Part shown: in pieces, positions 14,798-24,643 of the stretch
Layout: each line of letters begins with the position of its first letter
Numbering within the stretch: position 1 is the stretch's first letter
Source: Putridiphycobacter sp965230485
GTDB taxonomy: Bacteria; Bacteroidota; Bacteroidia; Flavobacteriales_D; Crocinitomicaceae
Assembly: GCA_965230485.1 (NCBI GenBank)
Contig: CBDDLA010000001.1
Location: 124,001 to 188,000, forward strand
Reading direction: 5' to 3'
Length of the DNA stretch: 64,000 bases
Made by a program: the position numbers and the translations under genes
Notes under the pieces: generated by a model
What the model saw: only the letters and a program-made list of their open reading frames with translations
What the model was told of the DNA's origin: nothing
The model's database searches: none

Positions 14798-15358
14798 TTA
14801 TAATTCGTCGTGAATATTTGGGTCCAAATTTTGGTCGTAAGTATAAACAACCACAGGTTCAGGACTTATCTTGGCAAACTCATCTGAAAGGTGGTAGGTT
14901 TCCGTCTGCACAAAGTAAATTTTTTCAAGTGCTTTTTCTAATCTTAATCTATTACCATCTCCTTGCGGAAATCCGTAAATCAAAATATTTCCAGTTTGCC
15001 TAATTATTCTAGCCATTTCAGAGGCGGTTAATTCCGTTATTGGCGCCCCCATAAGCGCTAAGTATTTAACGCTCCTATCGGGAATTACAGTAAACGGAGA
15101 GTCGTAATCGTTAATGGGTATCAGGTTTGGAATTCGTCTTCCTTCATCAGGCGGGTTTGAAACCAATTTGTCGTACTTATTGATGTTAAACGAATTTTTA
15201 AAACCCGTGATCATACTTCCATCTTCCAGGTATCCTTCACCCCACACATCTATAAACTCAATATAGACAAATTCCCCCTTATTAAGTTTGAATAATAGGT
15301 CTTCAACGTCCAAAAATTCATTGGTGTCGTAATTTGGTGGTGGTGCTGCTCTCATCAT
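14798..15358 (-). CDS. Unknown protein paired with the actinoporin-like gene
   Basis: 186 residues, no signal peptide and no membrane helix. The N-terminus is acidic and beta-rich (FVYIEFIDVWGEGYLEDGS). The C-terminal half has a Rossmann-like alternation (VKYLALMGAPITELTASEMA, then GNILIYGFPQGDGNRL), followed by a tail VVVYTYDQNLDPN. I do not recognise a family. It lies 26 bp upstream of the actinoporin-like gene on the same strand. A partner, modifier or immunity role is possible but unsupported. Confidence 0.5.
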   Translation of the reverse strand: MMRAAPPPNYDTNEFLDVEDLLFKLNKGEFVYIEFIDVWGEGYLEDGSMITGFKNSFNINKYDKLVSNPPDEGRRIPNLIPINDYDSPFTVIPDRSVKYLALMGAPITELTASEMARIIRQTGNILIYGFPQGDGNRLRLEKALEKIYFVQTETYHLSDEFAKISPEPVVVYTYDQNLDPNIHDEL

Positions 15359-15657
15359 AATCTGTATTCAATCATAGCAAATATAATTTCAGATAATGGT
15401 TGAAAAATCCCCATAAACAGGGATTTAGCGCTCCCTGAAAACAGGTAGGTTGGGTCAATGTATTTTAATAAATGTTGGAAATCAAACAAGCTTCAGTTCA
15501 GCAAAAGTTAATGGTTGTAAGTATTAACCATTACAAAAGCAATCGTTTTATTGTGAATTCACTACAAATAATAAATGGGATGCGATAAGGAGCCCAAAAT
15601 AGAACGCCTCAGATGGTTTTTGAAGTATTTTTAATAAAACCAATTTAAGGGGTACCT
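15359..15657. other. Divergent intergenic region with an inverted repeat
   Basis: 299 bp between divergent genes. It contains AAATCCC-N8-GGGATTT (15405-15426), closely followed by a weaker relative (CTCCCTGAAAACAGG), and a segment at 15568-15626 resembling 11420-11462. No gene is visible. The inverted repeat could be an operator or a terminator-like hairpin. Confidence 0.35.
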
Positions 15658-16593
15658 ATGAAATATATTTTTCTCTTATTATGCTCAAATCTTTGTTTAG
15701 CGCAAGAACCCATTGTGTATAGTTTGCAATGGCATCAGCACCGGTCGGGGGATAAGGTGGTTCATTTTGTATCATTATCTGATCGGTATTGGTTTAATGA
15801 CCATGAAGATACATTAGCTTTGCCTAGTGCTTACTTTAAGCAGAAGAATGCGCCAAAATATGTCCAACTTAATGGCATTTATAGGCAACGGTGTTTAAAA
15901 GCCACTGGCATTTCAGAACATGATGTGGTACATATTTATGATTATGCGAAAGACAAATTGTTGAGATTCTATGTCAAGGGCTTAAAGGTAGTTGCCGTTT
16001 TGAACAACTATACCAGAACCGATTATGAATATATGTCTCAAAACGAATACATGATAGGACTTGAGATTAATCCAGCCTATTTAGAAGGCTTCGGTCGTTA
16101 TTATAGTCATGTATTGGTATCCATTGGAAAAACAAACCCATTTACAAAAGGTCAAATGAAACCCATTTCATGGGAAAAAGCGGACCCAAATCAATTTCCG
16201 AAAAACGTTACCTTACCCAAGTCAGACTCTCGGTTAAAAAACTTTGAAAGAGGGGAGACCTACCAGTTTAAAATGAATGGAATGACTTATTTTATTCAAA
16301 ATATGGGTGAAAATGGGAGTAGGTATGCCCGTCATTTGGTGGTGGTCAACTCAATGACCAAAACCATTTTATTCGAAAAAATCTATCAAGGATCGGAAGG
16401 TGCGGGGCCTGCCATGTTGAATAGGGTTGAGAATAAAGATAAAACTTATTTCAGCCAATTCACAGGTCAATTATTCAAGAACCAACCTCCGGTTATTTTT
16501 GGATTTATGTATCAATCGTTTGGTTGTCCAAGGATCAGCTTTATTGAAAAAGATAAATCTCCAATCTATATTCATTGTGATAACCGGCATTAG
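15658..16593 (+). CDS. Hypothetical secreted protein
   Basis: 311 residues with a short signal peptide (MKYIFLLLCSNLCLAQE). The mature protein is rich in aromatic residues (QWHQHRSGDKVVHFVSLSD, YIQNMGENGSRYARHLVVV) with no recognisable domain and no T9SS sorting domain at its C-terminus. Predicted location is periplasm or outside. It opens the surface-protein region and has no tight operon link to the next gene (131 bp gap). Confidence 0.55.
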   Translation: MKYIFLLLCSNLCLAQEPIVYSLQWHQHRSGDKVVHFVSLSDRYWFNDHEDTLALPSAYFKQKNAPKYVQLNGIYRQRCLKATGISEHDVVHIYDYAKDKLLRFYVKGLKVVAVLNNYTRTDYEYMSQNEYMIGLEINPAYLEGFGRYYSHVLVSIGKTNPFTKGQMKPISWEKADPNQFPKNVTLPKSDSRLKNFERGETYQFKMNGMTYFIQNMGENGSRYARHLVVVNSMTKTILFEKIYQGSEGAGPAMLNRVENKDKTYFSQFTGQLFKNQPPVIFGFMYQSFGCPRISFIEKDKSPIYIHCDNRH

Positions 16594-16692
16594 ATTAATT
16601 TTCGCATTGATGAGTGATTCAATGAACCGAATATCTTATCTCACTCTAAATACTTTTTAATAATTATTGGCTCTTATCTCATTGATATTTAC

Positions 16693-16700
16693 TACATTTG
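16693..16700 (+). promoter_or_regulatory. Bacteroidota-type promoter -7 element
   Basis: TACATTTG matches TAnnTTTG, with a TTGG at 16667-16670 about 22 bp upstream as a plausible -33. A start near 16707 would make the TTG at 16698 untranscribed, supporting the ATG at 16725 as the true start. Confidence 0.5.
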
Positions 16701-16724
16701 ATCTGTTTTTATTGTTTTACTGAA

Positions 16725-18845
16725 ATGAGATATATTATTGTCGTATTGGTTTTTGTGATATGCCATGCAGGACATTCGCAAAATGTCAATTTTGAATGGG
16801 CTAAACCTTTTTATATCGATCAATCGCTTAGTTCGTCCAATATCTCATCTTCTGCTTCCGATCAGGATGGTAATATTTACAATTGTTTAACCTATAAGGG
16901 TATTATCGATTTAGATCCTGGTCTGAATTCGGTCATAGATTCTACAACCGTGACGACGGGCTATTTGGTAAAGCTAGATTCCAATGGTGCTTTTATTTGG
17001 GCAAAATCGTTGCAATCAAATGATTATTCAAAATTCACTGATATTAAAACAACCCATGATGGGAATCTTATCCTAGTTGGAAAATATTATGGACAGGCAG
17101 ATTTTGATTTTGGTGCTGGGGTTCATCATATGTTTGCCCCAACTACAAATCCACATGTTTTTATACAAAAAATTACAACCGACGGCGATTTGATATGGGT
17201 AAAAGAAATTCAAGGGAACTCCTATATGAAGTCGATTGAAGTAGTAGTAGACCAATCGGATAATATTTACCTTTGTGGTGGGTTCACTGGTACGGCAGAC
17301 TTTGATGTTGGTACGGGCACCAATACTGTTGTGAACCCTGGTACAGGAAATTACAGTTGGGATACCTATCTTCTGAAATTAGATGCTTCAGGTCATTTTG
17401 TTTGGGCAAAAACATTTGGGATACCCGGCTCAGGCAATGTGCACCCCAGAGCAGTAGCGCTAGATTTTGATGACGGTGTTTATTTAACCGGGAATTATCA
17501 GGATTCCGTAGATATGGATCCTGGTACGAATGCGCACTTAATTGTATCTGACCATTGGAAAGACGAGTTCATTTTGAAATTAGATACTGCAGGTAATTTT
17601 CAGTGGGTCAATACCATAAATGGTCAATACAACGATCAGATTATTTCAGACATAGAATGCGATCATTCTAATGATTGCTATTTAATCGGATATTTCAACA
17701 ATTTAAGTACTTACCATGCTTCTGATACTACAATGGTATTAAATACTGCAGGGGGTGGTAATGATAATGACGGTTGCATTCTTAAATTGAATCCTAACGG
17801 GCATTTGGACTGGTTTAATACTTTCGGAGGTTATGGTGTTGAATTTGGAAGAAAATTAGCGATTGATTATTTTGGAAGAATCTATTTTTCATCTAGTATC
17901 AATGGCGCTTTAACATTTAATACCTTATCTGGTGTCACAAGTATTAATGGCAATGATGATGTGATTGTTGGCAGTATGAATTTTGATGGTACTTATAATT
18001 GGGTGGTGAGCTATGGAGGCAATCAAGGTAATTTAATCATGACTGATATGATACTTGATCGTTTTAACAACATCATCACCCTAGGCCGTTTTTTGGAAGT
18101 GGTCAACTTTAATCCGTTTGGCGTATCCAATTTAACTTCTTTTTTGTATACCGGGGGGCAAGTGAATTATCATGTTTACTCACTATATGTTCATAAATTA
18201 AAACGATCAGGAACTGATATCGACCGAAATGAAAGAAAAGATACAGTGAATACCTGTTCACCCTATACCTGGATTGATGGTGAAACGTATACGGTAAACG
18301 ATAAAACAGCAGAATACCTTATGTATGGTGCAGCTGCAAACGGGGGAGATAGTTTAGTGACCTTGCATCTCATTCCAAATGCAATTGATGTCACCGTTAG
18401 TCATAATGAGGCAGAACTTATTGCAAATGCAAGCGGCTTGTCCTACCAATGGTTAGATTGCAATAATAACCTTAGTAAGGTGCAAGGCGAGACGAGTCAA
18501 AGTTTTACACCTTCAAGTGAAGGTAAATACGCCGTTGAAATTACTGATGGTGATTGTGTTGACACCTCTCAATGCATTACCATGCAATTCGCTTCAGTAG
18601 TTGAAAATGAACTAGACCATCAAATTGTCGTATTTCCAAATCCGGTTGTCGACCATTTTGTATTCAAAACCAAAGTGCCAATATCAAACATTACAGTTAT
18701 TGATGCACTGGGACAAGCCGTTTTGGTAAAATCTAAAGTAACAAACGGAACTGTGGTTAACACCAGTAATCTGAGTAGTGGTTTATACTTATTGATTGTA
18801 GAAACCGAACATGACTTGCTTAAAAAGAAATTGATTGTAAAGTAG
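16725..18845 (+). CDS. SBBP-repeat secreted protein with T9SS sorting domain
   Basis: 706 residues from the ATG at 16725, chosen over an upstream TTG because it begins a signal peptide (MRYIIVVLVFVICHAGHSQ). The body has about seven SBBP-type blocks with the motif ADFDxGxG, an LKLD strand and G.F.WAK, typical of a beta-propeller-like fold. A Cys-containing Ig-like segment follows (about 515-630). The C-terminal ~75 residues form a type A T9SS sorting domain (VVFPNPVVDHF, SNLSSGLYLLIV, KKKLIVK). It would be exported by Sec, then across the outer membrane by T9SS. It resembles the protein at 25569. Confidence 0.8.
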   Translation: MRYIIVVLVFVICHAGHSQNVNFEWAKPFYIDQSLSSSNISSSASDQDGNIYNCLTYKGIIDLDPGLNSVIDSTTVTTGYLVKLDSNGAFIWAKSLQSNDYSKFTDIKTTHDGNLILVGKYYGQADFDFGAGVHHMFAPTTNPHVFIQKITTDGDLIWVKEIQGNSYMKSIEVVVDQSDNIYLCGGFTGTADFDVGTGTNTVVNPGTGNYSWDTYLLKLDASGHFVWAKTFGIPGSGNVHPRAVALDFDDGVYLTGNYQDSVDMDPGTNAHLIVSDHWKDEFILKLDTAGNFQWVNTINGQYNDQIISDIECDHSNDCYLIGYFNNLSTYHASDTTMVLNTAGGGNDNDGCILKLNPNGHLDWFNTFGGYGVEFGRKLAIDYFGRIYFSSSINGALTFNTLSGVTSINGNDDVIVGSMNFDGTYNWVVSYGGNQGNLIMTDMILDRFNNIITLGRFLEVVNFNPFGVSNLTSFLYTGGQVNYHVYSLYVHKLKRSGTDIDRNERKDTVNTCSPYTWIDGETYTVNDKTAEYLMYGAAANGGDSLVTLHLIPNAIDVTVSHNEAELIANASGLSYQWLDCNNNLSKVQGETSQSFTPSSEGKYAVEITDGDCVDTSQCITMQFASVVENELDHQIVVFPNPVVDHFVFKTKVPISNITVIDALGQAVLVKSKVTNGTVVNTSNLSSGLYLLIVETEHDLLKKKLIVK

Positions 18846-19223
18846 ATAATTGCTGAGCTTACTGTTTATAAGTAGTTAATATTTAGAAAAACATCAACTT
18901 ATTAAAGTTCGACAAGGCGTAAGCGGTATTTGAATTAATTAACCATTCTTCCCGGACCAGTTTCGTTGCAATAAAAAGCTGGGATTCCAATTACCTATTC
19001 TTAAACGTGTTTTTAAGAATTTGATTATCAATTTTTAAGGTAATTATTTAACTAAAAAAAGCTATTTAGCGCAACTCCAAAAAGTGAAGTATTTCTACTC
19101 TCTTAAAATATGTTAAAAAAAATTGCTATTTTAGTTGCATATAATATGATGATAACCACGCAATTTTCTTTACTAAGCTTTTTGCCCTGTTGTAGGCTGT
19201 CGGTTTAATTTAACAATTGACTT
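18846..19223. other. Leader region upstream of the giant adhesin
   Basis: 378 bp. It holds the perfect 8-bp inverted repeat TTCTTAAA-N6-TTTAAGAA (18998-19019), a weak A/T hairpin. It also holds a 32-codon ATG frame at 19110-19208 ending 15 bp before the adhesin start, with a hydrophobic product (MLKKIAILVAYNMM...). No other gene is visible. Confidence 0.35.
19110..19208 (+). CDS. Possible 32-residue leader peptide
   Basis: ATG to TAA, 33 codons including the stop, 15 bp before the adhesin start. The product begins MLKKIAILVA, is hydrophobic, and contains two Cys. It could be a leader peptide or a chance frame in an A/T-rich leader. There is no family match. Confidence 0.2.
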   Translation: MLKKIAILVAYNMMITTQFSLLSFLPCCRLSV

Positions 19224-22200
19224 ATGAAAAACCCCGAATCGAAGTTAACCCATTTAAATTCTAAATTTCACTTATCTGGAATGATAAAAAAAATAAAATA
19301 CACGTTTTTGGCGTGTCTATTTATTGGTTTTTATCAGCAAGAGGTACATGCGCAATCTCAAGATGTTGATATTACCCAAATTATATCGCCTGCGACCTGT
19401 ATCAGTAACCCAGGTAACCAGTCTGTGACCGTAGAGCTTACTAATAACGGTGCTACGAATTTAAATGGTCTTCCTATCACACTTCAATTTTCAATTGATG
19501 GTGGTGTCAATTTTTCCTTTCCTGAAGTATTTACGCCTACGGCTTTGAATACCACAGGTAATACGGAGAACTTTACTTTTTCTCAACCGGCGAATTTAAA
19601 TGGCGCTATCGATTATACAATAGTTGTTAGGATTAGTCCATCAATTCCAGGTGATAATGATTTAATTGACCAGTTAACAACTAATGTTAGGGTTATGACT
19701 AATTTTACATTGCCATCAAATCTACTTTGTGTGGATACTGATATAGGTATTTTGGATGCATCTAACCCGACCGCCAATTCATGGCAATGGAACTTTGGAG
19801 ATGGAACCACTTCTAATTTCCAGTTCAATAGCCATGTTTACGCGGATACAGGAACGTATACCATTACCCTTCAATCATCAAACGGTGTTTGCACGGGAAC
19901 GGTTTCGCAGACTGTAATTGTTCAACCACCTGTTGCTGATTTTTCAGTAAATCCACAGATAGGATGTGCGATCCCTCATACGGTCTTCTTTACTGATCAG
20001 TCTACATTACCAGACACCTGGTTCTGGAATTTTGGAGATATGGGGCCTACAGGAGGGCCGAACACATCTACTTTACAGAATCCTGTGCATACTTATACTT
20101 CCCCTGGAGATTATACCATCTCCTTAGTCGTGACTGATACCGTAACTGGTTGTAGTTCTTCCCAAGAAAGTGCGGTTTCAGTAACCATTCCAGCAGCTGA
20201 CTTTACTTATGTAGGGGCCACTTTTGGAGGACCCTTTGGCTGTGGTCCATTAACTGTTGATTTTTTGGATGCATCTAGTGGTTCAGGCATTGCTACAAGC
20301 TGGGGATGGAATTTTGGAGATGGCAATACATCAAACCTACAAAATCCATCACATACGTATACCACTCCAGGGGTCTATTCGGTTAGCTTAACAACAACCT
20401 ATGCCAATGGGTGTTTTGATGTTGAAACAAAGTTGAATTATGTGAATGTATCAGGTCCTAATGTGGATTTTGCGCCAAGTGTAACATCCGGCTGTACACC
20501 TTTGACCGTAACCTTTACAGATAATACCTTGCATGCCAATACTCCAACTAATTATTTATGGACATTTGGAGATGGTAATACCTTAACCAATATTGGAGAT
20601 GTGACACATACTTATACCACACGTGATACCTTTGATGTGACTTTAACGGTGACAGATGTAATCGGTTGTACAGCCTCCAGAACGTTTAATAATTTGATTA
20701 ATACGCAAGATAATACGCCACCAACCATTACCTGTATTGGCAATCAAACCGAATATTTAGATGGGACTTGCCAAGTCATTTTACCGGATTACAGAGGACT
20801 TCAATCGGCAGCGGATAATTGTGCCATTGATTCATTACAACAATCACCAGCACCAGGAACCATTATTACTGCAAATACCATTGTTACCATTACGGCAGTT
20901 GATTTTGGATCCAATACGGCGTCCTGCTCGTTCAATGTCAGTATGATGGATACAATTAAACCCACTATTGTTTGCCCAGCTAATATTGCCATGAATAACG
21001 ACCCTGGACAATGTGGGGCGATTGTCACGTTTTCGCCAGTGACCGGTTTCGATAATTGTGTTGTGGCGACGACCGTTCAAACCAGTGGTTTAGCGAGCGG
21101 AAGCCTATTCCCAGTTGGAACGACTACGAATACCTTTGTGGTAACTGATACAGCTGGTAATGTAGACTCTTGTAGTTTTGATGTTATTATTACCGATACT
21201 GAATTACCAACTATTTCTTGTCCGACCAATATTACGCAGAATAACGATTTAGGCGATTGTACTGCTGATGTACCATATGTTGCGCCTACTGGAGCAGATA
21301 ATTGTCCTGGTTTTGGAGTCGCCCTGACTGGAGGTTTGCCACCTAATGCTACATTTCCAGTTGGAACAACCACCAATACATATGTGGTAACAGATGCATC
21401 TGGTAATACAGCCACCTGTAGTTTTGATGTGACAGTAATAGATGCAGAAGACCCAGTGATTTCTTGTCCGGCTAATATTACCCAAAACAATGATGTTGGT
21501 GATTGTGGGGCTATTGTGAATTTTATTGAACCATTAGGGACTGATAACTGTCCGTTAAGTGCTGGATCAACATTCCTCGATTCTGGTATCTTACCTGGTG
21601 ATTTTTTCCCGATTGGTGTGACAACCAATACTTATACTGTTGATGATGTGGCAGGAAATTCAACATCTTGTAGTTTTACGGTTACCGTCATAGATGCTGA
21701 AGACCCTGTGATTAATTGCCCAACAAATATTTCTCGACCAAATGATCTGGGAGCATGTGGGGCAGTTGTTAATTATGCCGAACCAGTAGGAACAGATAAT
21801 TGCCCTGGAGACGTGACTGTTCAGACAGCCGGTTTGCCTGATGGTAGTTTCTTTCCGATTGGAACAACCACCAATACTTTTGAAGTAACAGATGCTGCTG
21901 GGAATGTTACAATATGTAGTTTTGACGTGACCGTATTTGATGCTGAATCGCCAGTAATCAGCTGTATTGGAGATATTGCTCAAAATAATGATCCTGGAGT
22001 TTGTGGAGCTGTTATTATGTATAACCCACCAGTAGGATTAGATAATTGTCCTGGCGCATCTACCGTTCAAATTGGTGGTCTGGCCCCTGGAAGTTTGTTC
22101 CCAGTAGGGGTAACGAATAACTTATTCGAAGTCACTGATGCCAATGGAAATACAGATACTTGCAGTTTTAATATCATTATTACGGATACTGAATTTCCAA

Positions 22201-24632
22201 CACTATCTTGTCCATCCGATATCGCACAGAATAATGATGTTGGGGTCTGTGGTGCTACCATCACTTATGCAACGCCTGTAGGTGCTGATAATTGTCCTGG
22301 TTCAACGACAGTTCAAACAGCTGGATTGCCAAGTGGAGGCGTTTTCCCAATTGGCACTACAGTGAATACCTTTGAGGTGACAGACGCTTCTGGTAATGTA
22401 ACTACCTGTAGTTTTAATGTTGTGATTTCTGATACTGAATTTCCAACCATAACATGTCCGGCTAATATTGCTCAAAACAATGATGTTGGTGTTTGTGGGG
22501 CTGTAATTAATTATACCACCCCAGTTGGTTTAGATAACTGCCCGGCTTCAACAACAGTACAAACGGCTGGTTTGCCTGACGGTAGTGTTTTCCCGATTGG
22601 AACAACGACCAATACTTTTGAAGTAACAGATGCTTCTGGTAATGTCACCGCTTGTAGTTTTGATGTAGTGATTTCTGATACTGAATTCCCAACCCTTACT
22701 TGTCCTTCAGATATTACACAATCGAATGATGTTGGTGTTTGTGGGGCCACGGTTAATTATACCACCCCAGTTGGTTTAGATAATTGTCCTGGTTCAACAA
22801 CAGTTCAAACAACTGGTTTACCTGACGGCAGTGTTTTCCCAATTGGAACCACCACAAATACCTTTGAAGTGACAGATGCCTCCGGTAATATAACGACTTG
22901 CAGTTTTGATGTGGTGATTAACGATACAGAATTACCAACCATTACTTGTCCGGCTGATATTGCTCAAAATAATGATATTGGGCAATGTAGTGCAGTGGTG
23001 ACGTTTACAGATCCTGTTGGTTTAGATAATTGCCCAGGAGCTACAACTGCTCAAATAGCTGGTTTGGCTAGTGGTAGTGCATTCCCTGTTGGAACCACCA
23101 CCAATACCTTTGAAGTGACAGATGCATCTGGTAACACGGCCATGTGCAGCTTTGATGTTGTGATCACAGATTCGGAGTTACCAACCATTACTTGCCCTGC
23201 TGATATTGCTCAAAACAATGACCTTGGTCAATGTGGGGCAGTGGTGACTTTTACAGCACCAGTAGGGTTAGATAACTGTCCTGGCTCTACAACGGTTCAA
23301 ACTTCAGGATTAGCAAGCGGGACTTTATTTCCGGTTGGTACAACTACCAATACTTTTGAAGTGACAGATGCTGCTGGAAATATGGCTTCTTGTAGCTTTG
23401 ATGTGGTGATTTCAGATACGGAATTCCCTGCTATTACGTGCCCTGGTGATATTGCCCAAGATAATGATATCGGCCAATGTGGTGCTATTATCAATTACAC
23501 AACCCCGGTGGGTGTAGATAATTGTACTGGTTCAATAACTGTCCAAACGGCTGGTTTGGCAACTGGCGATTTATTTCCAGTTGGTACAACGACCAATACT
23601 TTTGAAGTAACAGATGCCGCAGGAAACATTACTTCTTGTAGTTTTGATGTGGTGATTTCTGATACTGAATTGCCAACCATTACATGTCCTGCTGATTTTA
23701 CACAAAACAACGATTTGGATATTTGCGGCAGTATTGCCTCATACACAGTGCCTGTTGGGTTGGATAATTGTACAGGTTCTATTACCACTCAAATTGCAGG
23801 TTTAGATACTGGAGTAGAGTACCCAATAGGAATAACGACGAATACTTTTGAAGTCATTGATTTAGCAGGTAATTCCGCTACTTGTAGTTTTGATGTCGAG
23901 ATCGTCGACGCCCAATTACCGACCATCATTTGTTCGAATAGCTTTGAATCTTGTGATTCCGTATTAATTGTTGAAGATCCTGAGATAGCCGACAATTGTC
24001 CTAGTCCAACTTTTGAGTTGACAGCAGGCTTGCCAAGTGAAAGCATTTTCCCTGTAGGGATTACTATTAATGAATATACTGTGACAGATGCCAGTGGCAA
24101 TCAAGCCACTTGTGAAGTAGAAATTACTCGATATGCACTACCTGTAATTGATGCAGGTCCAGATTTAACAGTAGATGCTGGAAAAGTAGTGACTATAGAT
24201 GCGACGGGTTCGAATATTGATATGTATGAATGGTCACCTAATGAAGGTTTAGATGACTTTATGGGTGATACTCCGGACGCAAGCCCAATGTTTACAACTG
24301 AGTATTCTGTTTTAGTCACTTCTGAGGATGGCTGTGAAGCCTCTGATACGGTCATAATAAGTGTTAACCTTGTGATTGAAGCCAACAACTTTATGAGTCC
24401 GAATGGTGATGGTAAGAATGATACTTGGATTATCAAAGGAAATTACTTGTTAGACGATTGTACGATTCAAATCTACTCTTCATGGGGTAATTTGGTATAC
24501 GAATCAGAAGGGTATGATAACTTATGGGATGGTACATTCAAAGGTTCCGCACTGCCAGCTGGAAATTTCTATTTTGTTATTTCTTGCGAGGGTGAAGAAG
24601 CGGTAAGTGGAAGTATTACATTAATCAGATAA
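19224..24632 (+). CDS. Giant PKD/HYR surface adhesin, SprB-like, T9SS type B
   Basis: 1,802 residues from ATG 19224; an internal ATG at 19281 gives a tighter signal peptide (MIKKIKYTFLACLFIGFYQQ). Four PKD domains follow a CARDB-like stretch, each with WxFGDG and HTY motifs (about 150-505). Then come 14 HYR repeats of ~83 residues (about 505-1640), each with P.I.CP.(D/N)I, a Cys after about 10 residues, DNC and a FPVGTTTNTFEVTD-like strand. A single Ig-like segment precedes the C-terminal gliding-associated type B sorting domain (about 1720-1802: SPNGDGKNDTW, WGNLVYES, WDG, LPAGNFYF). Such adhesins move on the surface during gliding or attach to surfaces. The PorP/SprF partner is 11 bp downstream. 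Confidence 0.9.
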   Translation: MKNPESKLTHLNSKFHLSGMIKKIKYTFLACLFIGFYQQEVHAQSQDVDITQIISPATCISNPGNQSVTVELTNNGATNLNGLPITLQFSIDGGVNFSFPEVFTPTALNTTGNTENFTFSQPANLNGAIDYTIVVRISPSIPGDNDLIDQLTTNVRVMTNFTLPSNLLCVDTDIGILDASNPTANSWQWNFGDGTTSNFQFNSHVYADTGTYTITLQSSNGVCTGTVSQTVIVQPPVADFSVNPQIGCAIPHTVFFTDQSTLPDTWFWNFGDMGPTGGPNTSTLQNPVHTYTSPGDYTISLVVTDTVTGCSSSQESAVSVTIPAADFTYVGATFGGPFGCGPLTVDFLDASSGSGIATSWGWNFGDGNTSNLQNPSHTYTTPGVYSVSLTTTYANGCFDVETKLNYVNVSGPNVDFAPSVTSGCTPLTVTFTDNTLHANTPTNYLWTFGDGNTLTNIGDVTHTYTTRDTFDVTLTVTDVIGCTASRTFNNLINTQDNTPPTITCIGNQTEYLDGTCQVILPDYRGLQSAADNCAIDSLQQSPAPGTIITANTIVTITAVDFGSNTASCSFNVSMMDTIKPTIVCPANIAMNNDPGQCGAIVTFSPVTGFDNCVVATTVQTSGLASGSLFPVGTTTNTFVVTDTAGNVDSCSFDVIITDTELPTISCPTNITQNNDLGDCTADVPYVAPTGADNCPGFGVALTGGLPPNATFPVGTTTNTYVVTDASGNTATCSFDVTVIDAEDPVISCPANITQNNDVGDCGAIVNFIEPLGTDNCPLSAGSTFLDSGILPGDFFPIGVTTNTYTVDDVAGNSTSCSFTVTVIDAEDPVINCPTNISRPNDLGACGAVVNYAEPVGTDNCPGDVTVQTAGLPDGSFFPIGTTTNTFEVTDAAGNVTICSFDVTVFDAESPVISCIGDIAQNNDPGVCGAVIMYNPPVGLDNCPGASTVQIGGLAPGSLFPVGVTNNLFEVTDANGNTDTCSFNIIITDTEFPTLSCPSDIAQNNDVGVCGATITYATPVGADNCPGSTTVQTAGLPSGGVFPIGTTVNTFEVTDASGNVTTCSFNVVISDTEFPTITCPANIAQNNDVGVCGAVINYTTPVGLDNCPASTTVQTAGLPDGSVFPIGTTTNTFEVTDASGNVTACSFDVVISDTEFPTLTCPSDITQSNDVGVCGATVNYTTPVGLDNCPGSTTVQTTGLPDGSVFPIGTTTNTFEVTDASGNITTCSFDVVINDTELPTITCPADIAQNNDIGQCSAVVTFTDPVGLDNCPGATTAQIAGLASGSAFPVGTTTNTFEVTDASGNTAMCSFDVVITDSELPTITCPADIAQNNDLGQCGAVVTFTAPVGLDNCPGSTTVQTSGLASGTLFPVGTTTNTFEVTDAAGNMASCSFDVVISDTEFPAITCPGDIAQDNDIGQCGAIINYTTPVGVDNCTGSITVQTAGLATGDLFPVGTTTNTFEVTDAAGNITSCSFDVVISDTELPTITCPADFTQNNDLDICGSIASYTVPVGLDNCTGSITTQIAGLDTGVEYPIGITTNTFEVIDLAGNSATCSFDVEIVDAQLPTIICSNSFESCDSVLIVEDPEIADNCPSPTFELTAGLPSESIFPVGITINEYTVTDASGNQATCEVEITRYALPVIDAGPDLTVDAGKVVTIDATGSNIDMYEWSPNEGLDDFMGDTPDASPMFTTEYSVLVTSEDGCEASDTVIISVNLVIEANNFMSPNGDGKNDTWIIKGNYLLDDCTIQIYSSWGNLVYESEGYDNLWDGTFKGSALPAGNFYFVISCEGEEAVSGSITLIR
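20730..24130 (+). repeat. Tandem HYR repeat array, about 246-249 bp per unit
   Basis: Fourteen units lie inside the adhesin gene, counted by the CP..I..NND..(Q/V)C signature. Units 7-12 are the most alike at DNA level, suggesting recent expansion or conversion, while the first and last units are clearly diverged. Long minus-strand frames opposite the array arise from repetition and are not genes. Confidence 0.9.
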
Positions 24633-24643
24633 TTAATAGAAAG

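Noticed and set aside
20801..24436. Many minus-strand open frames opposite the HYR array
   Set aside because: They recur with the repeat period, lack plausible starts or domains, and are shadows of the plus-strand repeat.
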